DNA of 64,000 bases from Aurantimonas manganoxydans SI85-9A1 (GCF_000153465.1 NZ_CH672387.1:3526608-3590607); one strand, 5' to 3'; shown: positions 1-8,752, numbered from the stretch's first letter. Numbers and translations are program-made. Notes: generated by a model from the sequence alone, not told the origin.

Positions 1-177
1 CGCCGGCCGCAGCGAGGTGACCCGCGGCAGTTCGGCAGGCCCCCACCGCGCCATCATCCGGCGGTAGGCTGCACGGCGCTGTCCGCGATCTGGAACCGGT
101 CGGAGGCGCGCGGAGTTGCTGATCAGAGGCACCGGGCCGCTCACCGTCCCGCGCCGTGATTTCGGAAGGCAAAGGCC

Positions 178-726
178 ATGCGCAGAACCCTCCCCTCCCT
201 GATCGCAATCGCGACGATTCTCGCGGCAGGCCCCGCACTGGCCCAGCTCTCCGGCGGCGTCGGCGGGTCTTCGGGTGCCGGCGGATCGTCCGGCATCGGT
301 GGATCGTCGGGCAGCGGTGTCGTCACCGGCTCCGGCTCCGGCGCCGGCGGCATCGGCAGCACGAGCGGCGTCGGATCGGGGTCGAGCCTGTCGGATACCG
401 GCGCATCCCCCACCCTGACCGACCCGATCGCACCGGGCGCAAGTTCGGGCAGCACCGGCCTCGGCGCCGACACCACCGAGGGGCTGGCGAGCGAGGGTTC
501 GTCCACGATCAACAGCCTCAATGCCGAAGGGCTGGCACGCTCCGAGGCAGGCGCCGGCACCTCGTCGGTGACCAGCTTCGGCACCAGCGACACGATCGGC
601 ACGCCCGGCGCAGGCCCCGACCGGGCCTACCGGATCACCAAGCCGACCGTCGCCGTCGATCTGGGCTCCATTCGCCGCGGCCTGTCGAGCGCTCCGAGCG
701 CCATTCCCAAGGCCAATGGCGACTGA
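178..726 (+). CDS. Gly/Ser-rich secreted protein, unknown function
   Basis: 182 residues. The N-terminus has a basic start, a hydrophobic stretch and an Ala-x-Ala cleavage site near residue 22, so it looks like a Sec signal peptide. The next ~55 residues are low complexity, with several GGSSG-type repeats, followed by a Ser/Thr/Ala-rich disordered part that ends with a slightly basic tail. I recognise no catalytic or binding domain. The composition suggests an exported linker-like or envelope-associated protein. Strong base composition bias also opens long frames on the other strand, but only this frame begins with a signal peptide. Function unknown; the call rests on the signal peptide and the continuous frame. 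Confidence 0.6.
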   Translation: MRRTLPSLIAIATILAAGPALAQLSGGVGGSSGAGGSSGIGGSSGSGVVTGSGSGAGGIGSTSGVGSGSSLSDTGASPTLTDPIAPGASSGSTGLGADTTEGLASEGSSTINSLNAEGLARSEAGAGTSSVTSFGTSDTIGTPGAGPDRAYRITKPTVAVDLGSIRRGLSSAPSAIPKANGD

Positions 727-753
727 GCCACGCCTCGTCTCCTGAGCCGGCGG

Positions 754-1152
754 TCAGACCTCGAAGGCGTCGTCCACGGGCACCTGCAACGCCTGCGCCA
801 GCTGGTTGGTCCTGGCGGCAAGGCCGACGACGGCCAGCAGTTCACCATATTGCGCATTGGTCATCCCCTTCGCCCGCGCCGCGGCCGTGTGGGAATGGAC
901 GCAATAGCTGCAGCCATTGGTGGTCGAAACGGCGATGTAGAGCATCTCGCGGGTCAGCGGATCGAGCGCGCCCGGCGCGCCCATCACCGCCTTCACCTCC
1001 TCCCATGTCCGCTTCAGAGTCCCCGGATCGGCGGCCAGCACGCGCCAGAAATTGTTGACGAAGTCCGAGCCGCGGGTCGCGCGGATGTCGTCGAAGACGG
1101 CGCGCACCTCGGGGCTGGCCTGTGCATCCGAAACCAGCGGTGCCGTTGCCAT
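754..1152 (-). CDS. Carboxymuconolactone decarboxylase / AhpD-like family protein
   Basis: 132 residues, started at the ATG that precedes the conserved part; the frame stays open further upstream but that part overlaps the cyclase gene. The core carries the family's CxxC-x-x-H motif (Cys-Ser-Tyr-Cys-Val-His-Ser-His) followed by a helical segment, as in AhpD-type peroxidase partners and gamma-carboxymuconolactone decarboxylases. The redox-active cysteine pair suggests peroxide or alkylhydroperoxide handling rather than decarboxylation, but the exact substrate cannot be read from sequence. It follows the cyclase-family gene by 11 bp on the same strand, so the two are probably cotranscribed. Confidence 0.8.
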   Translation of the reverse strand: MATAPLVSDAQASPEVRAVFDDIRATRGSDFVNNFWRVLAADPGTLKRTWEEVKAVMGAPGALDPLTREMLYIAVSTTNGCSYCVHSHTAAARAKGMTNAQYGELLAVVGLAARTNQLAQALQVPVDDAFEV

Positions 1153-1163
1153 GGCCTGTCCCC

Positions 1164-1997
1164 TCAGGTGAGTGCGAAGACGCGGGCCGGGCCGCCCGAG
1201 CCGCCCCGATGCTTCGGCGCGCCGACGATCAGCGTCGCCCCTGTTGCCGGCATGTCGTCGAGCCCGGCGATGCACTCCAACCCCCAGCGGCCTTCCGGCA
1301 ACCAGGCGTAATGCACGGCGAAGTCCGGCGACATGCCGAAGTCGAGCGACAGCGTGTCGACGGCGATGCCGACCGCCGAACCCTCCAGGAGCATCTGCAC
1401 CGCTTCCACATGGAAGCCGGGGAAATGCATGGTGCCGTCCTGGTCGGCATTGCGGAACTTGTCGGTGTCCAGATGCCGGGCCCAGCCGGAATTCATCGCC
1501 ACGCAGCACTTCTCCGGCATGTCGCCATGCGCCGCGATCCAGGCCTTCAGATCGTCAGGCGTGACCTGCGCGTCCGCATTCTTCTCCGCCTTCTCCCGGA
1601 TGTCGACCACGACCAGCGGCGCCATCAGCTTGTCGACGGGGATCTCCGCCACCGACTGGCCGTCGGCGGAAAAATGCAGCGGCGCGTCGACATGGGTGCC
1701 GGTGTGCTCGTTCACCCGCAGCTCGAACAGATTGAACTTGTGCTCGGCGTAGGAGAATTTCTGCTCCATGAAGAATTGCTGGTCGCCGAAGAAGGTCGGG
1801 AACTCCGGATAGAGTTCATGGGTCAGGTCGGCGATGGCCTTCGCCGGCATCGAGGGGGCGACCGCCGGCTTGGCGGCGTCCTGCGCAAAGGCCGGGCTCG
1901 CGATCCCCGCCGCGGCCGCGGCAAGCCCGCCGCCCAAGAGCCCGCGCCGGCTCAGCATCCGGCTCTTCACGCTGTCGATCACGCAATGGTCGCACAT
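1164..1997 (-). CDS. Cyclase-family metal-dependent hydrolase with Tat signal
   Basis: 277 residues from the ATG at 1997, which has a GGGG-type ribosome site and gives a short n-region ending in Ser-Arg-Arg-Gly-Leu-Leu, a twin-arginine signal. The mature part has the cyclase/kynurenine formamidase signature His-Thr-Gly-Thr-His-Val-Asp-Ala-Pro, which binds a divalent metal in this family (Pfam Cyclase). A conserved Asp-Thr-Leu-Ser-Leu-Asp segment follows near the C-terminus. Family members hydrolyse amides or lactones; the substrate here is unknown. It sits where ureC would be expected, 123 bp downstream of ureB and in the same direction, and is followed at once by the AhpD-like gene. Confidence 0.8.
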   Translation of the reverse strand: MCDHCVIDSVKSRMLSRRGLLGGGLAAAAAGIASPAFAQDAAKPAVAPSMPAKAIADLTHELYPEFPTFFGDQQFFMEQKFSYAEHKFNLFELRVNEHTGTHVDAPLHFSADGQSVAEIPVDKLMAPLVVVDIREKAEKNADAQVTPDDLKAWIAAHGDMPEKCCVAMNSGWARHLDTDKFRNADQDGTMHFPGFHVEAVQMLLEGSAVGIAVDTLSLDFGMSPDFAVHYAWLPEGRWGLECIAGLDDMPATGATLIVGAPKHRGGSGGPARVFALT

Positions 1998-2120
1998 TCG
2001 CCCGTCCCCTTTCTCCAGACCGCACCAAGCCGCGCCTGCGCCATCTGGCAAGGCTTGCAGCCATCGTCCTCACGGCCGGGAATCAGGGGTGGCGCCTCAG
2101 CGGCGCCGGCGCCGCGTCGT

Positions 2121-2426
2121 TCAGAGCGCGCCCATCACCTTGCCGTTGAAGCCATAGACCTTGCGCGCGCCGCCGAGCGGCACCAGCGTGACCTCGCGGG
2201 ACTGGCCGGGCTCGAAGCGCACGGCGGTGCCGGCGGCCAGATCCAGCCGCATACCGCGCGCGGCGTCGCGATCGAAGGTGAGTGCGGGATTGGTTTCGGC
2301 GAAATGGAAGTGGCTGCCGACCTGGACCGGCCGGTCGCCCGTATTGCCGACCATCAGGGTGATCGGCTCGGCGCCGTCATTGAGGACGATATCGCCGTCG
2401 GGGGTGAGGATTTCGCCGGGAATCAT
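2121..2426 (-). CDS. ureB: Urease subunit beta
   Basis: 101 residues, the usual length for a free-standing bacterial UreB. It starts with Met-Ile-Pro-Gly-Glu and contains the characteristic Gly-Ser-His-Phe-His-Phe-Glu/Ala-x-Asn block and a Gly-Phe-Asn-Gly tail. UreB is the small structural subunit of the (UreABC)3 nickel urease and has no catalytic residues of its own. Its ATG overlaps the stop codon of the 40-residue peptide upstream (ATGA), so translation is likely coupled. The expected next gene, ureC, is not there: a cyclase-family gene follows instead. Confidence 0.93.
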   Translation of the reverse strand: MIPGEILTPDGDIVLNDGAEPITLMVGNTGDRPVQVGSHFHFAETNPALTFDRDAARGMRLDLAAGTAVRFEPGQSREVTLVPLGGARKVYGFNGKVMGAL

Positions 2427-2545
2427 GAACCATTCCTCCAGAGCTTGCGAATGGCGATGATCGCCAGAACCACCAGCAGCACGGGGCCGATCGCCATCAG
2501 GTCGTATTCGCCGACCGGCTGCGGCGCCCGGATGAACTCAGGCAC
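2423..2545 (-). CDS. Short single-span membrane peptide in the urease locus
   Basis: 40 residues beginning with GTG at 2545, preceded by a purine-rich AGAAGAG about 7 nt upstream. The peptide has a polar N-terminal part (Pro-Glu-Phe-Ile-Arg-Ala-Pro-Gln-Pro), one hydrophobic helix of about 16 residues ([13 protein letters not shown]), and a basic tail Arg-Lys-Leu-Trp-Arg-Asn-Gly-Ser. Its TGA overlaps the ureB start codon as ATGA, the best evidence that it is translated. An inverted repeat (2568-2573 with 2578-2583) lies between ureJ and this start. By position it could be a small partner of UreJ or a leader for ureB. No family recognised. Confidence 0.6.
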   Translation of the reverse strand: MPEFIRAPQPVGEYDLMAIGPVLLVVLAIIAIRKLWRNGS

Positions 2546-2626
2546 GCCGCTGCTCTTCTCTCAGGCCCGCCCGTTTCCGGGCGAGCCCTGTCGTCTGCGG
2601 GCCAGGGCCCGGATGCGTCACGTGGC

Positions 2627-3202
2627 TCAGGCAGCGATCATGTAGAGGCCGGCAAGCGCCGAGGCCGCGCCGAGCGCGCGGACGATCAGCGGCTGGCGGC
2701 CGGCGGTCAGCGAATGGCCGAGAGCCAGGCCAACGCCATGCAGCGCGGCCGTGGCCACCACGAAACCGAGGCCGAAGGAGAGAGCGCCGGCCGAGCCTAG
2801 CTCGGCGCCGTGGGCCGAGCCATGGAACAGGGCGAAGGCGCCGACTGCTGCGGCCGCGGCCGGAACCGGCAGGCGAGCCGCGGCAGCGACCAGAAGGCCG
2901 AGGGCGACGACCGACGCCATGACCACCGGCTCGACGAAGGGCAGCGACAGGCCGTTCAGGGCCAGCACGAAGCCGGCGCCCATCGCGGCGACGAAGGCGA
3001 CAGGAACGGCGAGGCGCGCACGACCACCGAGCGTGGCGGCCCACAGGCCGACGGCCACCATCACCAGGACGTGGTCCCAGCCGAGCAGCGGATGCGAGGC
3101 GCCGGCGGCCAGCGAACCATGCGCCACCGGATCGAGATGAGCGAAGGCGGGCACTGTTGCGGCGGCCAGGGTTGCGGCGGCAATGGCGAAGCGTGTGAGC
3201 AT
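2627..3202 (-). CDS. ureJ: HupE/UreJ-family metal permease
   Basis: 191 residues with a signal-like N-terminus ending Ala-Phe-Ala-His and about six further hydrophobic segments. The family motif His-Pro-x-x-Gly-x-Asp-His is present as HPLLGWDH near residue 37, and a second His-rich motif, Phe-His-Gly-Ser-Ala-His-Gly-Ala-Glu, lies near residue 127. HupE/UreJ proteins are thought to move nickel (or cobalt) for hydrogenase or urease. Placement between ureA and ureB on the same strand supports a nickel supply role. The ~390 bp upstream are free of same-strand genes, so it may have its own promoter. Confidence 0.85.
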   Translation of the reverse strand: MLTRFAIAAATLAAATVPAFAHLDPVAHGSLAAGASHPLLGWDHVLVMVAVGLWAATLGGRARLAVPVAFVAAMGAGFVLALNGLSLPFVEPVVMASVVALGLLVAAAARLPVPAAAAAVGAFALFHGSAHGAELGSAGALSFGLGFVVATAALHGVGLALGHSLTAGRQPLIVRALGAASALAGLYMIAA

Positions 3203-3596
3203 GCGGATGTCCCTCAGATTGGTCGACGGGCGCCCCGATATGGGTCACGTCCAGCCCGCCTCCGGCACCGCCCCGGAGGGGCGCCCGGCGCGGCGGGTTC
3301 GGGCGCGATCATGGAAGCCGGCCGCCCCGGTGTCAAAGGCTTTCTGGCAAGGATCTCGCGGATGCGAACAGCGGCGGGATGGCCTGTAGGATTTCGGAAA
3401 GCCTGTCGATAACGATGGTTGCGCCGGCAAGAACTCGTGAAACTTTCGCGGGTTATGTCTCGGCTCCGCGTTAACGGCTTTCGGGAAAAAGAGCTGGTGC
3501 GCGGAACGAAACGTCGCATAATGACGTTGCGGAAGAAATCAAAGGTCCGGCATCGAACGATCGGACCACGCAGCCGCACAACAGGTTGGAGTTCAC
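3203..3596. other. Gene-free stretch between ureJ and a divergent small gene
   Basis: 394 bp with no convincing coding frame. It is less GC-rich than its surroundings between about 3390 and 3560. It must hold the promoter of the plus-strand gene at 3597 and possibly one for ureJ, but I see no clear -35/-10 pair or strong hairpin. Confidence 0.5.
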
Positions 3597-3860
3597 ATGC
3601 TGAGGTCGCTTCTGATCGCGGCGTTTCTCGGTCTGCTCCTCGGTCCCGTGGGACCGGCGCAGCCCCTGATGGTCCGCACTGTCACCATCGGTCCCCTCAC
3701 CGGTCCCGCCTATTATTCCGTCATCGAACAGGGGTTCCGATTCGTCGGAGATGCGCCCGTCACTGTCGCAGCCGACGAGCCGGACATGACTGTGTCCTCG
3801 CTTGAACCCGCAGCGAAGGCAGACACGCTGGTTGAAGTGCCGGCCACGGAACGCCGGTAG
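3597..3860 (+). CDS. Small secreted protein, unknown function
   Basis: 87 residues. GGAG 7 nt before the ATG is a good ribosome site. The first ~22 residues form a signal peptide (Met-Leu-Arg, hydrophobic Leu/Ala/Gly core, Gly-Pro-Ala-Gln-Pro). The mature part has no recognised domain. It is transcribed against the urease genes and sits between ureA and ureJ, which breaks up what is normally one operon. Could be an insertion into the locus or a remnant of rearrangement. Confidence 0.55.
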   Translation: MLRSLLIAAFLGLLLGPVGPAQPLMVRTVTIGPLTGPAYYSVIEQGFRFVGDAPVTVAADEPDMTVSSLEPAAKADTLVEVPATERR

Positions 3861-3915
3861 CGGCACGTCGGGCGCGCCTGCAGCGCAGGCGTCCCAGGTC
3901 GCAGAGCACCCCGGA

Positions 3916-4218
3916 TCAGCGGATCGGTTCGTGCACCGTCACCAGCTTCGTGCCGTCGGGAAACGTCGCCTCGACCTGGACGTCGTGGATCATCTCGGCA
4001 ATCCCCTCCATCACCTGGTCGCGCGTGATCACATGGGCGCCGGCCTCCATCAGGTCGGCGACGCTGCGGCCGTCGCGCGCGCCCTCCACGACATAATCGG
4101 TGATCAGCGCGATCGCCTCGGGATGGTTCAGCTTCACGCCACGTTCCAGTCGGCGGCGCGCCACCATGGCGGCCATCGAGACGAGCAGCTTGTCCTTTTC
4201 GCGCGGGGTCAGTTGCAT
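3916..4218 (-). CDS. ureA: Urease subunit gamma
   Basis: Exactly 100 residues, the standard UreA length, from the ATG at 4218 (Met-Gln-Leu-Thr-Pro-Arg-Glu). It has the conserved Arg-Gly-x-Lys-Leu-Asn-His-Pro-Glu-Ala block, the Gly-Ala-x-x-Val/Ile-Thr-x-x-Gln-Val-Met segment, and the C-terminal Thr-Val-His-x-Pro-Ile. It is a structural subunit of nickel urease. It follows ureD by 22 bp on the same strand, so the two are one transcription unit. The next same-strand gene, ureJ, is about 700 bp away across an oppositely oriented gene. Confidence 0.95.
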   Translation of the reverse strand: MQLTPREKDKLLVSMAAMVARRRLERGVKLNHPEAIALITDYVVEGARDGRSVADLMEAGAHVITRDQVMEGIAEMIHDVQVEATFPDGTKLVTVHEPIR

Positions 4219-4240
4219 GCCGGGTTCCTTCGCAGATGCG

Positions 4241-5083
4241 TCATAGCGACCATACAAGCGGCAACGGCCCGTCCGCCAGACCCGAAAGCACCGGCACCAG
4301 CCGCTGGCGCAGGTGAAAGCCGGACGCGGCCCGGATGCGGGCGACGAGAACACCACCAACCAGACTGGCGCCGCCGTCTTCGCCGATCGCGCCGCGCAGA
4401 CCGTCGAGGCGCGCTTCGGCGTCGGGCAGATGGGCTACCAATGTCGCCAGCGCGCGGTTCGGGCCGAGCGAGGCGGGCTCTGCCATCGCCGCGGCGATGT
4501 CGCCGGACAGCTGAAGGTCGTCGGCAAAGACCAGCCGTCCGCCCAGCCGCACCCGCCAACGATCGTGGAAATGGCCGGTGGTCACGCTCTCGCCCATGAG
4601 CTCGCGGCCTAGGATCAGCGATTCGCACAGGAGGAACCGCGCATCCGGCGCAGCCTCGACCTCGAGCGTGCGGCGCACCCGGCCGCCGTCGAAGAGGATT
4701 GTCTCCTGCGGCAGGCAGACCAGCCTTGCGCCCGCTTCCAGCGTCGTGCGCGTCGTCACATGGGCGGTGTCGCCGCCCGAAGCGCGGTAGATGCGTTCGC
4801 AGGCCTGGGTGGTGACGGTGAGATCGGCCCCGGCCGCAACGGTGAAATCCTGCGCCAGCCGGTCGCCGCCGGTCAGGCCGCCCGAGCTGTTGATCAGGAT
4901 CGCCTCGGCCTGCTGACGCGGCAACCGCGGGAACCGCAGCTTGAGGCAGCCGGACTGGTGCAGCCGCTGCAGACGGGTTCGGCCTTCGACGACGCGGAAC
5001 TGCGCCGACGCCGCCCCTTCCGAGCGCTGCATGCGGCGTGGGGCCACCTTGTCCGTCACCGACGAGTCGGGCACCGCGCTCAT
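4241..5083 (-). CDS. ureD: Urease accessory protein UreD
   Basis: 280 residues starting at the ATG at 5083, just before the conserved region; the frame is open upstream but low in recognisable content. UreD (UreH) features include the Gly-Gly-Leu-Thr-Gly-Gly-Asp-Arg motif, a following Thr-Gln-Ala-x-Glu-Arg-Ile-Tyr-Arg segment, Leu-Pro-Gln-Glu-Thr-Ile-Leu-Phe, and an Arg-Glu-Leu-Met-Gly-Glu near the C-terminal third. UreD scaffolds the UreDFG complex that loads nickel into urease. UreF and UreG are not in this window. Upstream lies a YbjN-like gene and then the urt urea transporter. Confidence 0.92.
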   Translation of the reverse strand: MSAVPDSSVTDKVAPRRMQRSEGAASAQFRVVEGRTRLQRLHQSGCLKLRFPRLPRQQAEAILINSSGGLTGGDRLAQDFTVAAGADLTVTTQACERIYRASGGDTAHVTTRTTLEAGARLVCLPQETILFDGGRVRRTLEVEAAPDARFLLCESLILGRELMGESVTTGHFHDRWRVRLGGRLVFADDLQLSGDIAAAMAEPASLGPNRALATLVAHLPDAEARLDGLRGAIGEDGGASLVGGVLVARIRAASGFHLRQRLVPVLSGLADGPLPLVWSL

Positions 5084-5276
5084 GCCGGCAGGCCTACGCG
5101 GACGCGCGGCAAAGCGGCTTGACCCGACGGAGCGCCGGCTGCGTCTCTCATGGCGATCTGTCCAAGGGGATGCGTGGAGATGGCGCGAGGCTCGCAGGTC
5201 CCGGCATGAACGGCAAGAGTCCCGACCGAGCACAGATCCCAACCCCACGGCTGGCCACCGGAAGTCGCGAATGGCC

Positions 5277-5732
5277 CTAAAGCTTGAGGACGCCCGACTT
5301 GAACTCTCTCAGGGACAGACGCCACCAGTCGAACGTATCCTCGAGATTGCCGCGGGTAACTCCGTGGCGCAGATTGACGTCCATCTCCAGCACCGGATCG
5401 TTCTCGGCGTCGACATAAGCCTTGGCAAAGCGCTTGTCCCGGTTCCAGCCGTTGATGGCGGCCTGATCGACGGGGACGCCGTCCCAGGAGGCGTAGAACT
5501 GAAGGCTCTGGCACTCGCTTCTGTCGGAATTGCAGTCGTTGAAGAAGATCACGTAGAGCGTGCCATCGATGCGCCCCCGGACATATTCGGTCTCGTCCTT
5601 TTCCAATGTTCCGGACCCGAAGCCGCGGGCGATGTCGACAATCTGATCGACCTCGCCGGGCTTGACCAGCGTTTGCGCCTGACTGGCACCGGCAAGACAA
5701 AGGCAGGCAAGAAGCGTCGCGATGAAGCGCAC
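5277..5732 (-). CDS. Exported YbjN-domain protein
   Basis: 151 residues from a GTG at 5732. GGGAGGA sits 8 nt upstream, which decides this start over the more distal in-frame one. The first ~20 residues are a signal peptide ending Gly-Ala-Ser-Gln-Ala. The rest resembles YbjN/sensory-chaperone-like domains: alternating beta strands with Phe-Tyr-Ala-Ser-Trp-Asp and a C-terminal Trp-Trp-Arg-Leu-Ser-Leu helix. Two cysteines, 8 residues apart in the middle (Asp-Cys-Asn...Glu-Cys-Gln), could form a disulfide. Function unknown; it lies between urtE and ureD on the same strand. Confidence 0.7.
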   Translation of the reverse strand: MRFIATLLACLCLAGASQAQTLVKPGEVDQIVDIARGFGSGTLEKDETEYVRGRIDGTLYVIFFNDCNSDRSECQSLQFYASWDGVPVDQAAINGWNRDKRFAKAYVDAENDPVLEMDVNLRHGVTRGNLEDTFDWWRLSLREFKSGVLKL

Positions 5733-5861
5733 TGGGTATCCTCCCGAAAGCGGAACGCACCACATGCCGCAGATCGAGGAACATCGGACGCGACCGTGTC
5801 ATCCTTTCTAACATGCCGCTCGGGAAGACTGAAGCGAGGGCGATCATCGCGGAGATCGGGA

Positions 5862-6557
5862 TCACACCGTGAGATGGCGGCGCACGTCGGGATCGTCGAG
5901 GCCCTCGGCGGGGCCGTCGAAGACGATCTCGCCGCGGTCCATGATGTAGACCTGATCGGCCAGTTCCCGGCAGAAATCCAGATATTGCTCGACCAGCAGG
6001 ATGGCGAGGCCGGACTGGTCCTTCAGATAGCGGATGGCCCGGCCGATATCCTTGATGATCGAGGGCTGGATGCCCTCGGTCGGCTCGTCGAGAACGAGGA
6101 GTTGCGGCCGCGTCACCAGCGCCCGGCCGATCGCCAGCTGCTGCTGCTGCCCGCCGGACAGGTCGCCGCCACGCCGGCCCAGCATGTCGGCGAGCACCGG
6201 GAAGAGCTCGAAGACATGGTCGGGGATGGTCCGGTCGGCGCCCTTCAGCGGCGCGAAGCCGGTCTGGAGATTCTCCTTCACCGTCAGGAGCGGGAAGATT
6301 TCGCGGCCCTGCGGCACGAAGCCGATGCCGCGCCGGGCCCGCGTATAGGGCGCCTCGCGGCCGAGATTGTCGCCGTCGAAGGCGATCTGGCCGGCGCGGA
6401 TCGGCTGCTGGCCGACGATGGCCCGCAACAGCGAGGTCTTGCCGACGCCGTTGCGGCCGAGGACGCAGGTGATCTCGCCCTTCTTGGCATTCAGCGACAC
6501 GCCGCGCAGCGCCTGCGCCGCACCGTAATAGAGATCGACGTTCGAAACGGTCAGCAT
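5862..6557 (-). CDS. urtE: Urea ABC transporter ATP-binding subunit UrtE
   Basis: 231 residues. Walker A is Gly-Arg-Asn-Gly-Val-Gly-Lys-Thr near residue 34, the signature is Leu-Ser-Gly-Gly-Gln-Gln-Gln-Gln-Leu, and Walker B is Leu-Leu-Val-Leu-Asp-Glu-Pro-Thr-Glu-Gly-Ile-Gln-Pro, which is typical of UrtE/LivF. One of two ATPases that drive urea uptake with UrtBC. It is the last gene of the urtABCDE run, 117 bp after urtD. Order and the urease genes nearby separate it from branched-chain amino acid LivF. Confidence 0.93.
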   Translation of the reverse strand: MLTVSNVDLYYGAAQALRGVSLNAKKGEITCVLGRNGVGKTSLLRAIVGQQPIRAGQIAFDGDNLGREAPYTRARRGIGFVPQGREIFPLLTVKENLQTGFAPLKGADRTIPDHVFELFPVLADMLGRRGGDLSGGQQQQLAIGRALVTRPQLLVLDEPTEGIQPSIIKDIGRAIRYLKDQSGLAILLVEQYLDFCRELADQVYIMDRGEIVFDGPAEGLDDPDVRRHLTV

Positions 6558-6674
6558 GGGGCGTTCGGCGCTCCTGCAGGGAATGTTGGATGGGCCGCGA
6601 CCGAACCGGCAAGGCAGCGCGTCGCGCCAATCCTGCGCGGCATCGCGCGGAGATTTCGGCCCGCCTCGTAGGTC

Positions 6675-7592
6675 TCAGCGGCCAAGATACACCTCGACGA
6701 CGCGCGGATCGGCGGAAACATGGTCGAGCGTGCCTTCGGACAGCACCGAGCCCTCGTGCAGGCAGGTGACCTTGACGTCGAGGGCGCGGACGAAATGCAT
6801 GTCGTGCTCGACCACGACCACCGAGCGGGTGCGAGCGATCTCGCGCAGCAGCCGCGCCGTCTCCTCGGTCTCGGCGTCGGTCATGCCGGCCACCGGTTCG
6901 TCGACCAGCAGCAGTTCGGGATCCTGCGCCAGCAGCATGCCGATCTCCAGCCATTGCTTCTGGCCGTGGCTGAGATCGGCCGCCAGCGTGCCCGCTTTGG
7001 CGGTCAGCCGCGTCGTCTCCAGAATGTCGGCAACCGTCTGGCGTTCGCCGGCGCTGTCGCGATGCAGCAGCGCGGCGAAGATCGAGCGCGAGCCGGCCAG
7101 CGACATGCGGATGTTGTCGGCCACCGTGTGGCTCTCGAAGACGGTCGGCTTCTGGAATTTCCGGCCGATGCCCATATTGGCGATCGCGGCCTCGTCCTGC
7201 TTGGTCAGGTCGACATCGCCGGCGAAATACACCTCGCCCTCGTCGGGCCGGGTCTTGCCGGTGATGATGTCCATCATGGTGGTCTTGCCGGCACCGTTCG
7301 GGCCGATGATCGCCCGCATCTCGCCCTTCTGGATGACCAGCGAGAGATTGTTGATCGCCTTGAAGCCGTCGAAGCTCTTGGTGACACCGTCGAGATAGAG
7401 CAGCGTGTCGCGCCGAGCCTGCCCGAGGGCTTCGCGCTCGGCCAGCAGGGCGGCGCGCTGGGTGGCGTAGGGGTGCGGCGAGACGTTCGGCTGCGCCGGT
7501 GCGACGTCTGCACCGCTGGCGGGCGCGGCCGGCCCGCCGGCCGTGGCCGTGGTCGTGTCGGGAGCGTCGGTCATCTGGTCCATCATGGTCAT
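6675..7592 (-). CDS. urtD: Urea ABC transporter ATP-binding subunit UrtD
   Basis: 305 residues. The start at 7592 overlaps the urtC stop (ATGA). The N-terminal ~60 residues are a Pro/Ala/Thr-rich extension not needed for the ATPase fold. Walker A is Gly-Pro-Asn-Gly-Ala-Gly-Lys-Thr, the signature is Leu-Ser-His-Gly-Gln-Lys-Gln-Trp-Leu-Glu, and Walker B is Leu-Leu-Leu-Val-Asp-Glu-Pro-Val-Ala-Gly-Met-Thr. The Gln-Lys-Gln-Trp signature and the Val-Ala-Gly-Met-Thr tail are characteristic of UrtD. Partner ATPase of UrtE. Confidence 0.94.
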   Translation of the reverse strand: MTMMDQMTDAPDTTTATAGGPAAPASGADVAPAQPNVSPHPYATQRAALLAEREALGQARRDTLLYLDGVTKSFDGFKAINNLSLVIQKGEMRAIIGPNGAGKTTMMDIITGKTRPDEGEVYFAGDVDLTKQDEAAIANMGIGRKFQKPTVFESHTVADNIRMSLAGSRSIFAALLHRDSAGERQTVADILETTRLTAKAGTLAADLSHGQKQWLEIGMLLAQDPELLLVDEPVAGMTDAETEETARLLREIARTRSVVVVEHDMHFVRALDVKVTCLHEGSVLSEGTLDHVSADPRVVEVYLGR

Positions 7593-8752
7593 TCCGCCGG
7601 CCCCGGTGCCGGCACGGGCGCATCGTCGACCGCCTCGCCCTTCTCGCGGTCGGCATCGCCGCGCCGGGCCCGCCAGGCGTTCCAGCCATGGTCGATGGTG
7701 CCGACGATGCCGCGGGGCAGGAACAGGGTGACGAAGACGAACAGGCTGCCGAGGACGAAGAGCCAGAATTCCGGCGCGATGGCGGTGAAGGTGCTCTTGC
7801 CGAAATTGACCAGCAGCGCCCCGATGACCGGGCCGATCAGCGTGCCGCGGCCGCCGACCGCCGCCCAAACGACGATCTCGATGGAATTGACCGGGGCGAA
7901 TTCGCCGGGATTGATGATGCCGACCTGCGGCACGTAGAGGGCGCCGGCAATGCCGGCCATCACCGCCGAGACGGTGAAGGCGAAGAGCTTCACATGCTCG
8001 GGCCGCCAGCCGATGAAGCGGGTACGGCTTTCGGCGTCGCGCACGGCCACCATCAGCTTGCCGAGCCGCGAGCGGGTGATCCAGCCGACGATCACCACCG
8101 CCACCGCCAGCGCGATGCAGCTCGCGGCAAAGAGGCCGGCGCGGGTGGTGTCGGCCTGCAGCGAGAAGCCGAGCAGTTCCTTGAAGTCGGTCAGGCCGTT
8201 ATTGCCGCCGAACCCCATGTCGTTGCGAAAGAAGGCCAGCAGCAGCGCGTAGGTCATCGCCTGGGTGATGATCGACAGATAGACGCCGGTGACGCGGCTG
8301 CGGAAGGCGAAATAGCCGAAGACGAAGGCGAGGATGCCGGGGGCCAGCACGACCATCAGTGCGGCGAACCAGAACTGGTCGAAGCCGTACCAGTACCAGG
8401 GCAGCTCCTGCCAGTTCAGGAACACCATGAAGTCCGGCAGCACCGGGTCGCCATAGACCCCGCGCGAACCGATCTGGCGCATCAGATACATGCCCATGGC
8501 ATAGCCGCCGAGGGCGAAGAAGGCGCCATGGCCGAGCGACAGGATGCCGACATAGCCCCAGACCAGATCGAGGGCGAGCGCCAGCAGCGCGTAGCAGACA
8601 TATTTGCCGAAGAGCGGCACGGCATAGGACGGCACATGCAGCGGATGGCTGGCCGGCAGCCACAGATTGGCCATCGGCACGAGGATTGCCGCCGCCAGGA
8701 TCACGGCGACCAAGATGAAGATGCGGGGACCGAGGAAGCGCGCGAGAATCAT
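7589..8752 (-). CDS. urtC: Urea ABC transporter permease UrtC
   Basis: 387 residues from the ATG at 8752, which overlaps the urtB stop as ATGA. About ten hydrophobic segments and the LivM-type motif Gly-His-Gly-Ala-Phe-Phe-Ala-Leu-Gly-Gly-Tyr-Ala-Met-Gly-Met-Tyr-Leu-Met mark the permease. The Ala-Val-Arg-Asp-Ala-Glu-Ser-Arg-Thr-Arg loop contacts the ATPases. The hydrophilic C-terminal tail is rich in Asp, Glu and Pro. Forms the inner-membrane channel with UrtB. Confidence 0.94.
   Translation of the reverse strand: MILARFLGPRIFILVAVILAAAILVPMANLWLPASHPLHVPSYAVPLFGKYVCYALLALALDLVWGYVGILSLGHGAFFALGGYAMGMYLMRQIGSRGVYGDPVLPDFMVFLNWQELPWYWYGFDQFWFAALMVVLAPGILAFVFGYFAFRSRVTGVYLSIITQAMTYALLLAFFRNDMGFGGNNGLTDFKELLGFSLQADTTRAGLFAASCIALAVAVVIVGWITRSRLGKLMVAVRDAESRTRFIGWRPEHVKLFAFTVSAVMAGIAGALYVPQVGIINPGEFAPVNSIEIVVWAAVGGRGTLIGPVIGALLVNFGKSTFTAIAPEFWLFVLGSLFVFVTLFLPRGIVGTIDHGWNAWRARRGDADREKGEAVDDAPVPAPGPAE

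Noticed and set aside
1..57. A minus-strand frame running off the left edge from an ATG at 57
   Set aside because: Nineteen codons only, no ribosome site and no recognisable content, so it cannot be supported as a gene start.
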